Shown here piece after piece: positions 1-6,094 of a stretch of DNA of 13,450 nt. The position numbers and the translations under genes were made by a program. This DNA is from Prevotella sp. (GTDB lineage: Bacteria > Bacteroidota > Bacteroidia > Bacteroidales > Bacteroidaceae), in the NCBI GenBank assembly GCA_017428805.1, contig JAFRQC010000153.1:1-13450 (forward strand), given 5' to 3'. The notes below the pieces were generated by a model, which saw only the letters and a program-made list of their open reading frames with translations, did no database searches and was not told the origin of the DNA. Each line of letters starts with the position of its first letter. Within the stretch, counting starts at the first letter, position 1.

Positions 1-183
1 GAGCGCTGTGAGCCGAGCGACGAGGGCATCGACACCTACGAGGATCACCGTATGGCGCTGGCGTTCGCTCCGTTCGCCCTGAAGCGTCCGGGACTGGGGA
101 TCAACAACCCGCAGGTGGTGAGCAAGTCGTATCCGAAGTTCTGGGAAGATCTCAAAGCCGCAGGATTTGAAATTAAGAGTTAA
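1..183 (+). CDS. aroA: 3-phosphoshikimate 1-carboxyvinyltransferase (EPSP synthase), 3' end only
   Basis: This is the last 60 codons of EPSP synthase, which joins shikimate-3-phosphate and phosphoenolpyruvate in the chorismate pathway in the cytoplasm. The frame is open from base 1 and ends at TAA 181-183. The translation contains DTYEDHRMALAFAP, matching the family's conserved C-terminal segment around the D-H-R-M-A motif, and then VVSKSYPKFWEDLKAAGF, the usual ending of bacterial AroA proteins. The start lies outside the window. Only 9 nt separate its stop from the next ATG at 193, so the two are probably cotranscribed. Confidence 0.93.
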   Translation, partial: ERCEPSDEGIDTYEDHRMALAFAPFALKRPGLGINNPQVVSKSYPKFWEDLKAAGFEIKS

Positions 184-192
184 GAGGGCGAG

Positions 193-444
193 ATGTCGTT
201 TGTCTGGGTGTGCATAGGGATGATCGTGGTGCTGGGGGTGATTGCCGCAGTAGCCAACCGGTTCGATAAGGGGAGTGACCAGATCGAACAGGGACACGAT
301 TGTTCGACGTGTACCGCAGCAAAGGACGAGTCGTGCAAACTGCACTGCCTGATGGAAGATGTTGAGAAAAGGAAGTTAGAGGAAGTTCTTGGCAGAGCCA
401 AGCGGCAAAGCCGAGCGAAGGAAGTTAAAGGAGTTAAAGGACGT
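193..444 (+). other. N-terminal module: one membrane helix plus a Cys-rich segment, probably once a separate small gene
   Basis: Residues 2-22 form one hydrophobic helix. A cytosolic-looking segment follows with Cys37, Cys40, Cys48 and Cys52 (C-x2-C ... C-x3-C), which could bind a metal. The arrangement resembles the short Cys-rich membrane proteins that I recall between aroA and a TPR gene in other Bacteroidales, but I cannot name a family. After about residue 60 the sequence turns into repeat-derived Lys/Arg/Gly/Val-rich residues (KEVKGVKGR), which look like translated intergenic DNA. The ATG at 193 lies 9 nt after the aroA stop. Confidence 0.5.
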
Positions 445-3400
445 ATGACTGGCGGGAAGACTACTTCTCTCCTTACTCCTTCTCTCCTTCTCTCCTTATT
501 TCTTCTTTCCTCCTGCAATATGAAGAAGAACACTGCGACGAACAGGATGTATCACGCGTTTACAGCACGGTATAACATCTATTTCAACGGGCAGCAGGCG
601 TTCATCGAGGGTAATCTGGAGAAGGAGAAAAGCAACAAGGACAACTTCACGGAGATGATTCCCCTCTATATGGTGGGCAATAAGCAGAGCCGAGAGATTG
701 GCAAGGGTCAGTACGACCGGGCCATTGAAAAGAGCGAGAAGGCCATCCGTCTGCACAGCGTGAAGGGGAAACCTGAGTGGAAGAGCAGCAAGAAGAAGAG
801 TGCCAAAGACCGTGAGTGGCTCGGACGAAAGGAGTATAACCCCTTCATCTGGAAGGCGTGGATGCTATTGGGCAAGGCGCAGTTCCAGAAGGGTGCCTTC
901 GACGAGGCCGCTGCCACCTTCTCCTATATGACGCGCCTCTATCAGACGCAACCCGTGCAGAGCGGTCTGGCGAAAGCCTGGCTAGCAAAGTGCTATACGG
1001 AACTCGGCTGGCTCTACGATGCCGAGGACGTGATACGCAATATGAGCCGCGACTCGATGGACTTCCGCACCGTGAACGACTGGGATTACACCTACGCCGA
1101 CTACTATATCCGCACGGGCGACTACGAGAAGGCTGTGCCCTATCTGCGCAAGGCCATCAAGCACGAGCGTCGCAAGGCGCAGAAGGCCAGGGAGTGGTTC
1201 CTGATGGGACAGATTCAGAACCTGCTGGGCAACCGCGAGGCGGCCTATCAGGCCTATCAGAAGGTGGTGGGCTGTCATCCGCCCTACGAGACGGAGTTCA
1301 ACGCCCGCATCGCCCAGACGGAAGTGATGGCGGCCAACGAGGGCGGCAAGATGATCAGTCGCCTGAAAAGGATGGCGAAATCGGATAACAACAAGGAATA
1401 CCTAGACCAGGTGTATTACGCCCTCGGCAATATCTACCTGAATCAGGGCGACACGCTGCAGGCCATCGGCGCCTACGAGAAAGGCAATAAGGAGTCGGTG
1501 AGGAACGGTGTGGAGAAGGGTGTGCTTCTGCTGACGCTCGGCAACCTGTACTGGGAGATGGAAAGGTTCGGCGATGCCCACCGCTGCTACGGCGAGGCCA
1601 TCGGACTGCTGGACCGCGACCGCAAGGACTACGAGGAGCTGTCGTACCGTTCGAAGGTGCTCGACGAGCTCGTGCCCCATACGGAGGCCATCCATCTGCA
1701 GGACTCGCTGCTGGAACTCTCCGTGATGCCCGAGGATGAAAGGCTGGCAGCCATCGACCGCGTGATCGAGGCCCTGAAACAGAAAGAGAAGGAGGAGCGC
1801 AAGGCCCGTCTCGACGCCGAAGCCGAAGAGCTGCAGCGGGATATGGAACAGCAGCAGGGCGCCAACCCCAACCTCCCAACTACCCCTACTACCCCTACTC
1901 TACCCACTACTCAGGGCAACGGCCAGTGGTATTTCTATAATCCGATGGCGGTGAGTCAGGGTAAGACCACCTTCCAGCAGCAGTGGGGCCGTCGTGAGAA
2001 CAAAGATAACTGGCAGCGCATCAACGTGACGGTGGTGAGGAATGAGCCGGAGGAGACTGAAGACTCAGAAAACTCGGAATACTCAGAGAACTCAGAAAAC
2101 TCAGACTCCCTGAAGGCCGGCGGACTGCCTGAAGACCCCAGCTTAGGTATGGGCAGAGACTCCATCGCATCCGAGGAGAAACCGACGGGCACAGACTCCC
2201 TCGCCAATGATCCCCACGAGCGGGAGTACTATCTCGCGCAGATCCCCTTCACCGAGGAACAGAAGGCCGTCTGTCACGCCATCATCCAGGATGCCCTCTT
2301 CCACGCGGGTGTCATCTTCAAGGACAAGCTTGAAAACCTGTCGCTCAGTGAGCGCCACCTGCGGAGGCTGACGGACAACTACGACGACTATGAGCATCTG
2401 GACGAGGCGTGGTATCACCTCTTCCTGCTCTATTCCAGATGGAGGGACTTCGATATGGCCGACGCCTGCTTAGACAAGCTGACAGAGAAGTATCCTGACA
2501 GCGAGTGGACCATCCTGCTCACAGACCCCTATTACGAGGAGAACGCCCGCTTCGGCGAACATATAGAAGACTCGCTCTATACCGCCACCTACGACGCTTT
2601 CAAGAACGACCGCTATGAGATGGTGAATGCCAACGCCAAGATCTCCGAACAGCGATTCCCACAGGGCGGGCACCGCGATAAGTTCCTGTTTATCGAGGGT
2701 CTGAGTCTGCTGAACGAGGGCTACGGCGACAGTTGTATCGTCAAGCTGAAGGAGGTGGTGGAACGCTTCCCCGACAGCGAGGTAAGTGAGATGGCAGGTA
2801 TGATCATCAAGGGCGTGAACGACGGACGGCGGCTGCACGGCGGCAAGTTCGACATCGGCGACGTGTGGTCGAGGCGAGACATCACCCTCTCGGCAGACTC
2901 CACCCGTCAGGACACCCTCGACGCGAGGACAGACCTGAACTTCGTCTTCATCCTCGCCTATCAGCCTGACTCCGTCGACGTGAACGAGAACCAGTTGCTC
3001 TACAATATGGCGCGCTACAACTTCACCAACTTCCTGGTGCGTAACTTCGACATCCAGATAGACGAGGATCACGGACTGAGGCGGATGCTCATCAGCGGAT
3101 TCCTCAGTTACGACGAGGCGCTGCAGTATGCCCGTCAGCTCTATGCCGACGAGACAATGAGCGAACAGGTGAAGGACTGCCGGAGCCTCATCATCAGCGA
3201 GACGAACCTGCCGCTATTGGGGACAGTGTTCAGCTACGACGACTACCTGAAGTTCTACGAAGACAAGTTCATCCCGTTGAAGATCAGCGAGGAGGAGCTG
3301 TTGATCGTGCCTGAGGGTATGAAGCCGGTGGATCCGGAGGATGTTATCGAGGAAGAGGAAGGGAGTCAGGAGTCAGGAGTCGGGAGTCAGGAGACTGACG

Positions 3401-3480
3401 ACGATGATGACGATCTGTTCCCGATGCAGAAGCCTCAGCCGAAGGTGCAGGACTTCGACTTCGGAGATGACTTCTGGTAA
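193..3480 (+). CDS. porW: PorW/SprE-like TPR lipoprotein, in one frame with an N-terminal Cys-rich membrane segment
   Basis: This 1095-codon frame appears to hold two proteins. Residues 1-60 are a small membrane protein with a Cys-rich stretch. From Met85 (base 445) the sequence reads as a lipoprotein: a basic then hydrophobic signal peptide and the lipobox LSSC, with the lipidation Cys at 108. TPR-like helical pairs follow at about 220-480, then a charged coiled-coil stretch at about 535-555. The WYFYNP (579-584) and QWGRRENKDNW (597-607) segments resemble those I recall from PorW/SprE, an envelope lipoprotein needed for type IX secretion and gliding. The C-terminus is acidic and ends FGDDFW. 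Low-complexity inserts lie at 561-573 (Pro/Thr), 624-638 (Ser-Glu-Asn) and 1057-1068. The family call is from memory of motifs, without a search. A lipobox at residue 108 behind another membrane segment would not be processed normally, so I suspect 445 is a real start and 193 starts a separate product. porX follows after a 102-nt gap. Confidence 0.75.
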   Translation: MSFVWVCIGMIVVLGVIAAVANRFDKGSDQIEQGHDCSTCTAAKDESCKLHCLMEDVEKRKLEEVLGRAKRQSRAKEVKGVKGRMTGGKTTSLLTPSLLLSLFLLSSCNMKKNTATNRMYHAFTARYNIYFNGQQAFIEGNLEKEKSNKDNFTEMIPLYMVGNKQSREIGKGQYDRAIEKSEKAIRLHSVKGKPEWKSSKKKSAKDREWLGRKEYNPFIWKAWMLLGKAQFQKGAFDEAAATFSYMTRLYQTQPVQSGLAKAWLAKCYTELGWLYDAEDVIRNMSRDSMDFRTVNDWDYTYADYYIRTGDYEKAVPYLRKAIKHERRKAQKAREWFLMGQIQNLLGNREAAYQAYQKVVGCHPPYETEFNARIAQTEVMAANEGGKMISRLKRMAKSDNNKEYLDQVYYALGNIYLNQGDTLQAIGAYEKGNKESVRNGVEKGVLLLTLGNLYWEMERFGDAHRCYGEAIGLLDRDRKDYEELSYRSKVLDELVPHTEAIHLQDSLLELSVMPEDERLAAIDRVIEALKQKEKEERKARLDAEAEELQRDMEQQQGANPNLPTTPTTPTLPTTQGNGQWYFYNPMAVSQGKTTFQQQWGRRENKDNWQRINVTVVRNEPEETEDSENSEYSENSENSDSLKAGGLPEDPSLGMGRDSIASEEKPTGTDSLANDPHEREYYLAQIPFTEEQKAVCHAIIQDALFHAGVIFKDKLENLSLSERHLRRLTDNYDDYEHLDEAWYHLFLLYSRWRDFDMADACLDKLTEKYPDSEWTILLTDPYYEENARFGEHIEDSLYTATYDAFKNDRYEMVNANAKISEQRFPQGGHRDKFLFIEGLSLLNEGYGDSCIVKLKEVVERFPDSEVSEMAGMIIKGVNDGRRLHGGKFDIGDVWSRRDITLSADSTRQDTLDARTDLNFVFILAYQPDSVDVNENQLLYNMARYNFTNFLVRNFDIQIDEDHGLRRMLISGFLSYDEALQYARQLYADETMSEQVKDCRSLIISETNLPLLGTVFSYDDYLKFYEDKFIPLKISEEELLIVPEGMKPVDPEDVIEEEEGSQESGVGSQETDDDDDDLFPMQKPQPKVQDFDFGDDFW
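380..426 (+). repeat. Double-hairpin insert flanked by 8-nt direct repeats
   Basis: AGGAAGTT occurs at 380-387 and 419-426 (and again at 370-377). Between the two flanking copies, bases 388-402 form a perfect stem CTTGGC/GCCAAG with loop AGA. Bases 403-413 form CGGC/GCCG with loop AAA, directly abutting it. Hairpins flanked by a short direct duplication look like a small mobile or REP-type insert. The insert plus one duplicate is 39 nt, so it keeps the reading frame. Confidence 0.55.
445..516 (+). other. Internal start and lipoprotein signal peptide of the PorW-like protein
   Basis: ATG 445-447 follows a purine-rich stretch (AAAGGAGTTAAAGGACGT). It begins a 24-residue segment with one Lys near the N-terminus, a Leu/Ser-rich hydrophobic core and the lipobox LSSC, whose Cys is codon 514-516. 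This is the normal length and shape of a lipoprotein signal peptide. The hydrophobic core is encoded by a pyrimidine-rich tract (CTCCTTACTCCTTCTCTCC), so part of the signal sequence may itself be repeat-derived. Start choice is inferred. Confidence 0.55.
1873..1911 (+). repeat. In-frame CTACCC-type tandem repeat coding a Pro/Thr linker
   Basis: The DNA is a degenerate repetition of CTACCC/CTACCCCTA and encodes residues 561-573 of the PorW-like protein, alternating Pro and Thr. It lies between the charged coiled coil and the WYFYNP segment, so it acts as a linker at most. Confidence 0.7.
2062..2106 (+). repeat. Five tandem 9-nt units (ACTCAGAAA type) inside the PorW-like gene
   Basis: The units begin at 2062, 2071, 2080, 2089 and 2098: GACTCAGAA, AACTCGGAA, TACTCAGAG, AACTCAGAA, AACTCAGAC. 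They encode the residue pattern (D/N/Y)-S-E at 624-638, with D in place of E in the last unit. The period is a multiple of three, so copy-number change would lengthen or shorten the linker without a frameshift. Confidence 0.85.
3361..3395 (+). repeat. Five tandem 7-nt units (RGGAGTC) near the 3' end of the PorW-like gene
   Basis: The units are GGGAGTC, AGGAGTC, AGGAGTC, GGGAGTC and AGGAGAC. They encode residues 1057-1068 (GSQESGVGSQET). Because 7 is not a multiple of 3, gain or loss of one unit would shift the frame just before the acidic C-terminal tail. Confidence 0.85.
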
Positions 3481-3488
3481 TGATAATA

Positions 3489-3566
3489 AGACCACGAATT
3501 ACACGAATTTCACGAATTAATAATCTGCGGTAGAAAAATTAGTGTAATTCGTTAAATTAGTGGTCT
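3489..3566. repeat. Long imperfect inverted repeat between the PorW-like gene and porX
   Basis: The arms are 3489-3518 and 3537-3566, with 25 of 30 positions paired around an 18-nt loop. The ends are AGACCAC and GTGGTCT. The left arm contains the internal repeat ACGAATT three times at 3494-3500, 3503-3509 and 3512-3518. There is no T-run after the stem, so it is not a classic terminator. The first 22 nt (3489-3510) recur exactly at 5615-5636. I see no clear TAnnTTTG promoter in the gap 3481-3582. Confidence 0.75.
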
Positions 3567-3582
3567 ATAAAATAATTAGGGT

Positions 3583-5160
3583 ATGACGAATGGATTATTG
3601 TTGTGGGTGGACGATGAGGTGGAGCAATTGAAAGCGCACCTTATGTTCCTGGAAAAGAAAGGCTACGAGGTGGTGACGGTCTCGAACGGTCCAGACGCCA
3701 TCGACCAGTGCCGTGAGCGGAACTTCGATATGGTGCTGCTCGACGAGCAGATGCCCGGTCTCAGCGGACTGGAGACGCTGCAGAAGATCAAGGAGCTGCA
3801 ACCTGCGCTGCCGGTGGTGATGGTGACCAAGAGCGAGGAGGAGAACATTATGGAGCAGGCCATCGGACAGAAGATTGCCGACTACCTGATCAAGCCCGTC
3901 AACCCCAATCAGATCCTGCTGGCGCTGAAGAAGAACATCCACCGAAGGGAGATCGAGACGGAGGTGACGCAGAGCCAGTATCAGCAGAACTTCCAGCAGA
4001 TAGCGATGCAGATTATGGACTGTCGCGAGTGGAAGGACTGGGCAGACGTGTATCGTCGGCTCGTACACTGGGAACTGGAACTCAGCAGCACCGACAGCAA
4101 TATGACCGAGATGCTGGCGATGCAGAAGGAAGAGGCCAACAGCGGCTTCGCCAAGTTCATCAAGAAGAACTATCTCGACTGGGTGGCCTCCCTCTCCCCT
4201 AACGCTCCTAACCGCACTGACATCCCTCGTCCCACCCTCTCCCCCGAGATCTTCAAGACGAAAATCTTCCCCCTGCTCAGCAGCGGACAGAAAGTGTTTC
4301 TCGTGGTGCTCGACAACTTCCGTTACGACCAGTGGCGGATGCTCGCCCAGGAGTTGAGCGGTGATTTCGACATCGACGAAGACCTCTACTGCAGCATCCT
4401 GCCCACCGCAACGCAATACGCCCGCAACGCCATCTTCAGCGGACTGATGCCCAACAAGATTGCGGAGATGTTCCCCCACCTGTGGGTGGACGAAGACGAA
4501 GAGGAGGGCAAGAACCTGAACGAGGAGCCGCTCATCCAGACACAGCTGGAGCGCTACCGCCGGAAGGAGACCTTCTCCTATCATAAGATCAACAGTTCTG
4601 TGGATGCCGAAAGATTTATGCAACAGTGGCGGAATCTGGAGAAGCACCAGCTGAACGTGGTGGTGTTCAACTTCATCGATATGCTCAGTCACGCCCGCAC
4701 GGAGTCGAAGATGGTGCGTGAGCTGGCGAGCAACGAGAGTGCCTATAGGAGCATCACCCAGTCGTGGTTCCGCCATTCTGTTATCTCCGAGTTCTTCAAG
4801 CTGATCGCCCAGACGGACTACAAGGTCATCGTCACCACCGATCACGGCAGCATCCGATGCACCCAGCCCGTGAAGATCATCGGCGACCGCAACACGAACA
4901 CAAACCTGCGCTACAAACTGGGCAAGAACCTGGCCTACGACGACAAGAGCCTCTACATCATCAAGGAACCGCAGAAGGCGCTGCTGCCGATGCCGAACCT
5001 CTCGACGAGCTACGTCTTCGCCACCGGTGACTCGTTCTTCGCCTATCCGAACAATTACAATTATTACGTCTCCTACTATCGCGACACCTTCCAGCACGGC
5101 GGCATCTCGATGGAGGAGATGATCATCCCCTTAGTCACACTCTCAGGGAAAAAAAGGTGA
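3583..5160 (+). CDS. porX: PorX-type response regulator with a PglZ (alkaline phosphatase superfamily) domain
   Basis: A 525-aa cytoplasmic regulator. Residues 1-120 are a receiver domain: acidic residues D10, D11 and E12, phosphoacceptor D54 in VLLDEQMPG, switch T82 and K104 in LIKP. A helical linker leads to a PglZ domain of the alkaline phosphatase fold (about 225-525). Its expected metal or catalytic residues are visible: D244 (VVLDNFRYD), T275 (LPTATQYARN), D366 and H370 (DMLSH), D420 and H421 (TTDHGS), and H505 (QHGG). This domain order and length match PorX of Porphyromonas and Flavobacterium, which controls type IX secretion together with the sensor PorY and has a zinc-dependent phosphodiesterase activity. 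The upstream neighbour is a PorW-like lipoprotein, which fits. The TGA stop and last codons (KKR) lie at the start of an 8-nt repeat tract that runs to the tsaE start. No PorY is in the window. Confidence 0.9.
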   Translation: MTNGLLLWVDDEVEQLKAHLMFLEKKGYEVVTVSNGPDAIDQCRERNFDMVLLDEQMPGLSGLETLQKIKELQPALPVVMVTKSEEENIMEQAIGQKIADYLIKPVNPNQILLALKKNIHRREIETEVTQSQYQQNFQQIAMQIMDCREWKDWADVYRRLVHWELELSSTDSNMTEMLAMQKEEANSGFAKFIKKNYLDWVASLSPNAPNRTDIPRPTLSPEIFKTKIFPLLSSGQKVFLVVLDNFRYDQWRMLAQELSGDFDIDEDLYCSILPTATQYARNAIFSGLMPNKIAEMFPHLWVDEDEEEGKNLNEEPLIQTQLERYRRKETFSYHKINSSVDAERFMQQWRNLEKHQLNVVVFNFIDMLSHARTESKMVRELASNESAYRSITQSWFRHSVISEFFKLIAQTDYKVIVTTDHGSIRCTQPVKIIGDRNTNTNLRYKLGKNLAYDDKSLYIIKEPQKALLPMPNLSTSYVFATGDSFFAYPNNYNYYVSYYRDTFQHGGISMEEMIIPLVTLSGKKR

Positions 5161-5203
5161 AAAGGTGAAAGGGTGAAAAGGTAAAAAAGTAAAAAGGTAA
5201 AAA
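5156..5203 (+). repeat. 8-nt tandem repeat filling the porX-tsaE gap
   Basis: About six GGTGAAAA/GGTAAAAA units start at 5156, 5164, 5172, 5180, 5189 and 5196, with the fourth and fifth slightly longer and shorter. The tract contains the porX stop codon (TGA 5158-5160) and ends at the base before the tsaE ATG (5204), so it makes up the whole intergenic region. The purine-rich units could affect tsaE translation, but Bacteroidetes rarely rely on Shine-Dalgarno pairing. Confidence 0.85.
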
Positions 5204-5614
5204 ATGGAGATAAGGATTAACGATTTGGAACATATTCGCGAGGCGGCGAGGCAGTTTATCGACGCGATGGGCGACCAGCAGGTCTATGCCTTCTACGGCC
5301 ATATGGGCGCGGGCAAGACTACTTTCATCAAGGCCATCTGTGAGGAACTGGGTGTCGACGATGTCGTCACCTCCCCTACCTTCGCGATAGTGAATGAATA
5401 CACGGCTGCCGACAGCACACCCATCTACCACTTCGACTTCTACCGCATCAAGAAACTGGAAGAAGTCTACGATATGGGCTACGAGGACTACTTCTACGGC
5501 AACGGACTCTGCTTCATCGAGTGGCCGGAGATGATGGAGGAACTCCTGCCCGACGGCGCCACCAAAGTACAAATCACGGAAAATCCAGACGGCACTCGGA
5601 CTGTGATTTTTTAA
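5204..5614 (+). CDS. tsaE: tRNA threonylcarbamoyladenosine biosynthesis ATPase TsaE
   Basis: A 136-aa ATPase that works with TsaD and TsaB to transfer threonylcarbamoyl to A37 of ANN-decoding tRNAs (t6A), in the cytoplasm. Visible motifs are the Walker A loop GHMGAGKT (32-39), the family segment TSPTFAIVNEY (56-66), HFDFYRI (66-72) and EWPE (106-109), all characteristic of TsaE. The length is typical. The start ATG follows directly on the A-rich repeat. It is downstream of porX with a 43-nt gap on the same strand, a pairing I recall from other Bacteroidetes. It ends just before the exact 22-nt repeat at 5615. Confidence 0.95.
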   Translation: MEIRINDLEHIREAARQFIDAMGDQQVYAFYGHMGAGKTTFIKAICEELGVDDVVTSPTFAIVNEYTAADSTPIYHFDFYRIKKLEEVYDMGYEDYFYGNGLCFIEWPEMMEELLPDGATKVQITENPDGTRTVIF

Positions 5615-5636
5615 AGACCACGAATTACACGAATTT
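5615..5636 (+). repeat. Second copy of the 22-nt AGACCACGAATT repeat
   Basis: This copy is identical to 3489-3510, the outer left arm of the long hairpin before porX. Here it stands alone, without the complementary right arm. It starts at the base after the tsaE stop (TAA 5612-5614). Confidence 0.85.
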
Positions 5637-5659
5637 TTCAGTTGCAAAAGTAACTATTT

Positions 5660-5705
5660 CTCCCCCTGAGTAGGGGGAGATAGAGGGGGTCTGAGCAGTG
5701 CTGAC
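5660..5705 (+). repeat. REP-like palindromic repeat, divergent copy, plus orientation
   Basis: The stem CTCCCCCT/AGGGGGAG with loop GAGT (5660-5679) is followed by a G-rich tail ending GGGGGTCTGAGCAG. It has the same layout as the copies at 5722-5762 and 12222-12263 but differs at several positions, including compensating changes that keep the stem. It faces the next copy, forming an inverted pair. Confidence 0.75.
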
Positions 5706-5721
5706 TCGGAGGTAAATTACG

Positions 5722-5762
5722 AGGCTGATCAGACCACCCCTACCCCTCCTACTCAGGAGGGG
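5722..5762 (-). repeat. REP-like palindromic repeat, minus orientation
   Basis: Read on the minus strand, the stem CCCCTCCT/AGGAGGGG with loop GAGT is followed by the tail TAGGGGTGGTCTGATCAGCCT. It matches 12222-12263 over its full length except for one missing T. The palindrome lies 6 nt beyond the stop of the minus-strand gene that ends at 5769. There is no T-run, so it is not a classic intrinsic terminator. Confidence 0.88.
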
Positions 5763-5768
5763 AAAAGA

Positions 5769-6092
5769 TTATGCGTTCTGTTCCTGGAAGTCCAGGTCTG
5801 CCTGTACGATGAAGAAGACTTCTTCGGGGTTGAACGACGAGCAGAAGTCCTCATCCTTCGCACGTTTGCAGACATAAGATGCCACTTCCTCGAGGTCGAT
5901 GTCCACCTCTTCCGCCTCGCTCTCCAAGACGCCGCTGGTGTAATAGTAGTCCACGATGAGGTCCATCATATAGAGGATGTCCTTATCGCTGTAGAACTTC
6001 TTGATATCCGTCGGCAGCTGAGTGCGGATGTAAACCAGTTCCCGTCTGTTCTCTTCTTCGTCCAGACGGATTTCCTCGTCAATGTTTGCCAT
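5769..6092 (-). CDS. Conserved-looking acidic protein of unknown function (107 aa)
   Basis: I do not recognise this protein. From the ATG at 6092 it is 107 aa, starts MANIDEEIRLDEEENRREL and is strongly acidic, with predicted helices and no signal peptide or membrane segment. It has aromatic runs (KFYSDKDILYMMDLIVDYYY, 32-51) and two Cys (75 and 84). An upstream in-frame start exists at 6248, but that part lies inside trxA and reads as Arg/His-rich shadow sequence, so I reject it. The gene starts 2 nt after the trxA stop, which implies cotranscription with trxA. I recall a similar small protein beside trxA and dnaE in other Bacteroidales, but cannot assign a role. Confidence 0.82.
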   Translation of the reverse strand: MANIDEEIRLDEEENRRELVYIRTQLPTDIKKFYSDKDILYMMDLIVDYYYTSGVLESEAEEVDIDLEEVASYVCKRAKDEDFCSSFNPEEVFFIVQADLDFQEQNA

Positions 6093-6094
6093 AA

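Noticed and set aside
3361..3395. Heptamer array as a CRISPR-like or iteron array
   Set aside because: The units are contiguous with no spacers and lie inside a coding frame. There are no cas, replication or partition genes nearby.
3595..5097. A 500-codon open frame on the minus strand opposite porX
   Set aside because: It is antisense to a gene with clear receiver and PglZ motifs, its translation is His/Leu/Val-rich without any domain, and such frames arise from the GC-rich third codon positions.
5660..5679. G/C-rich hairpin as an intrinsic terminator of tsaE
   Set aside because: No T-run follows the stem on either strand, and the sequence recurs as part of a repeat family, so a REP-like element explains it better.
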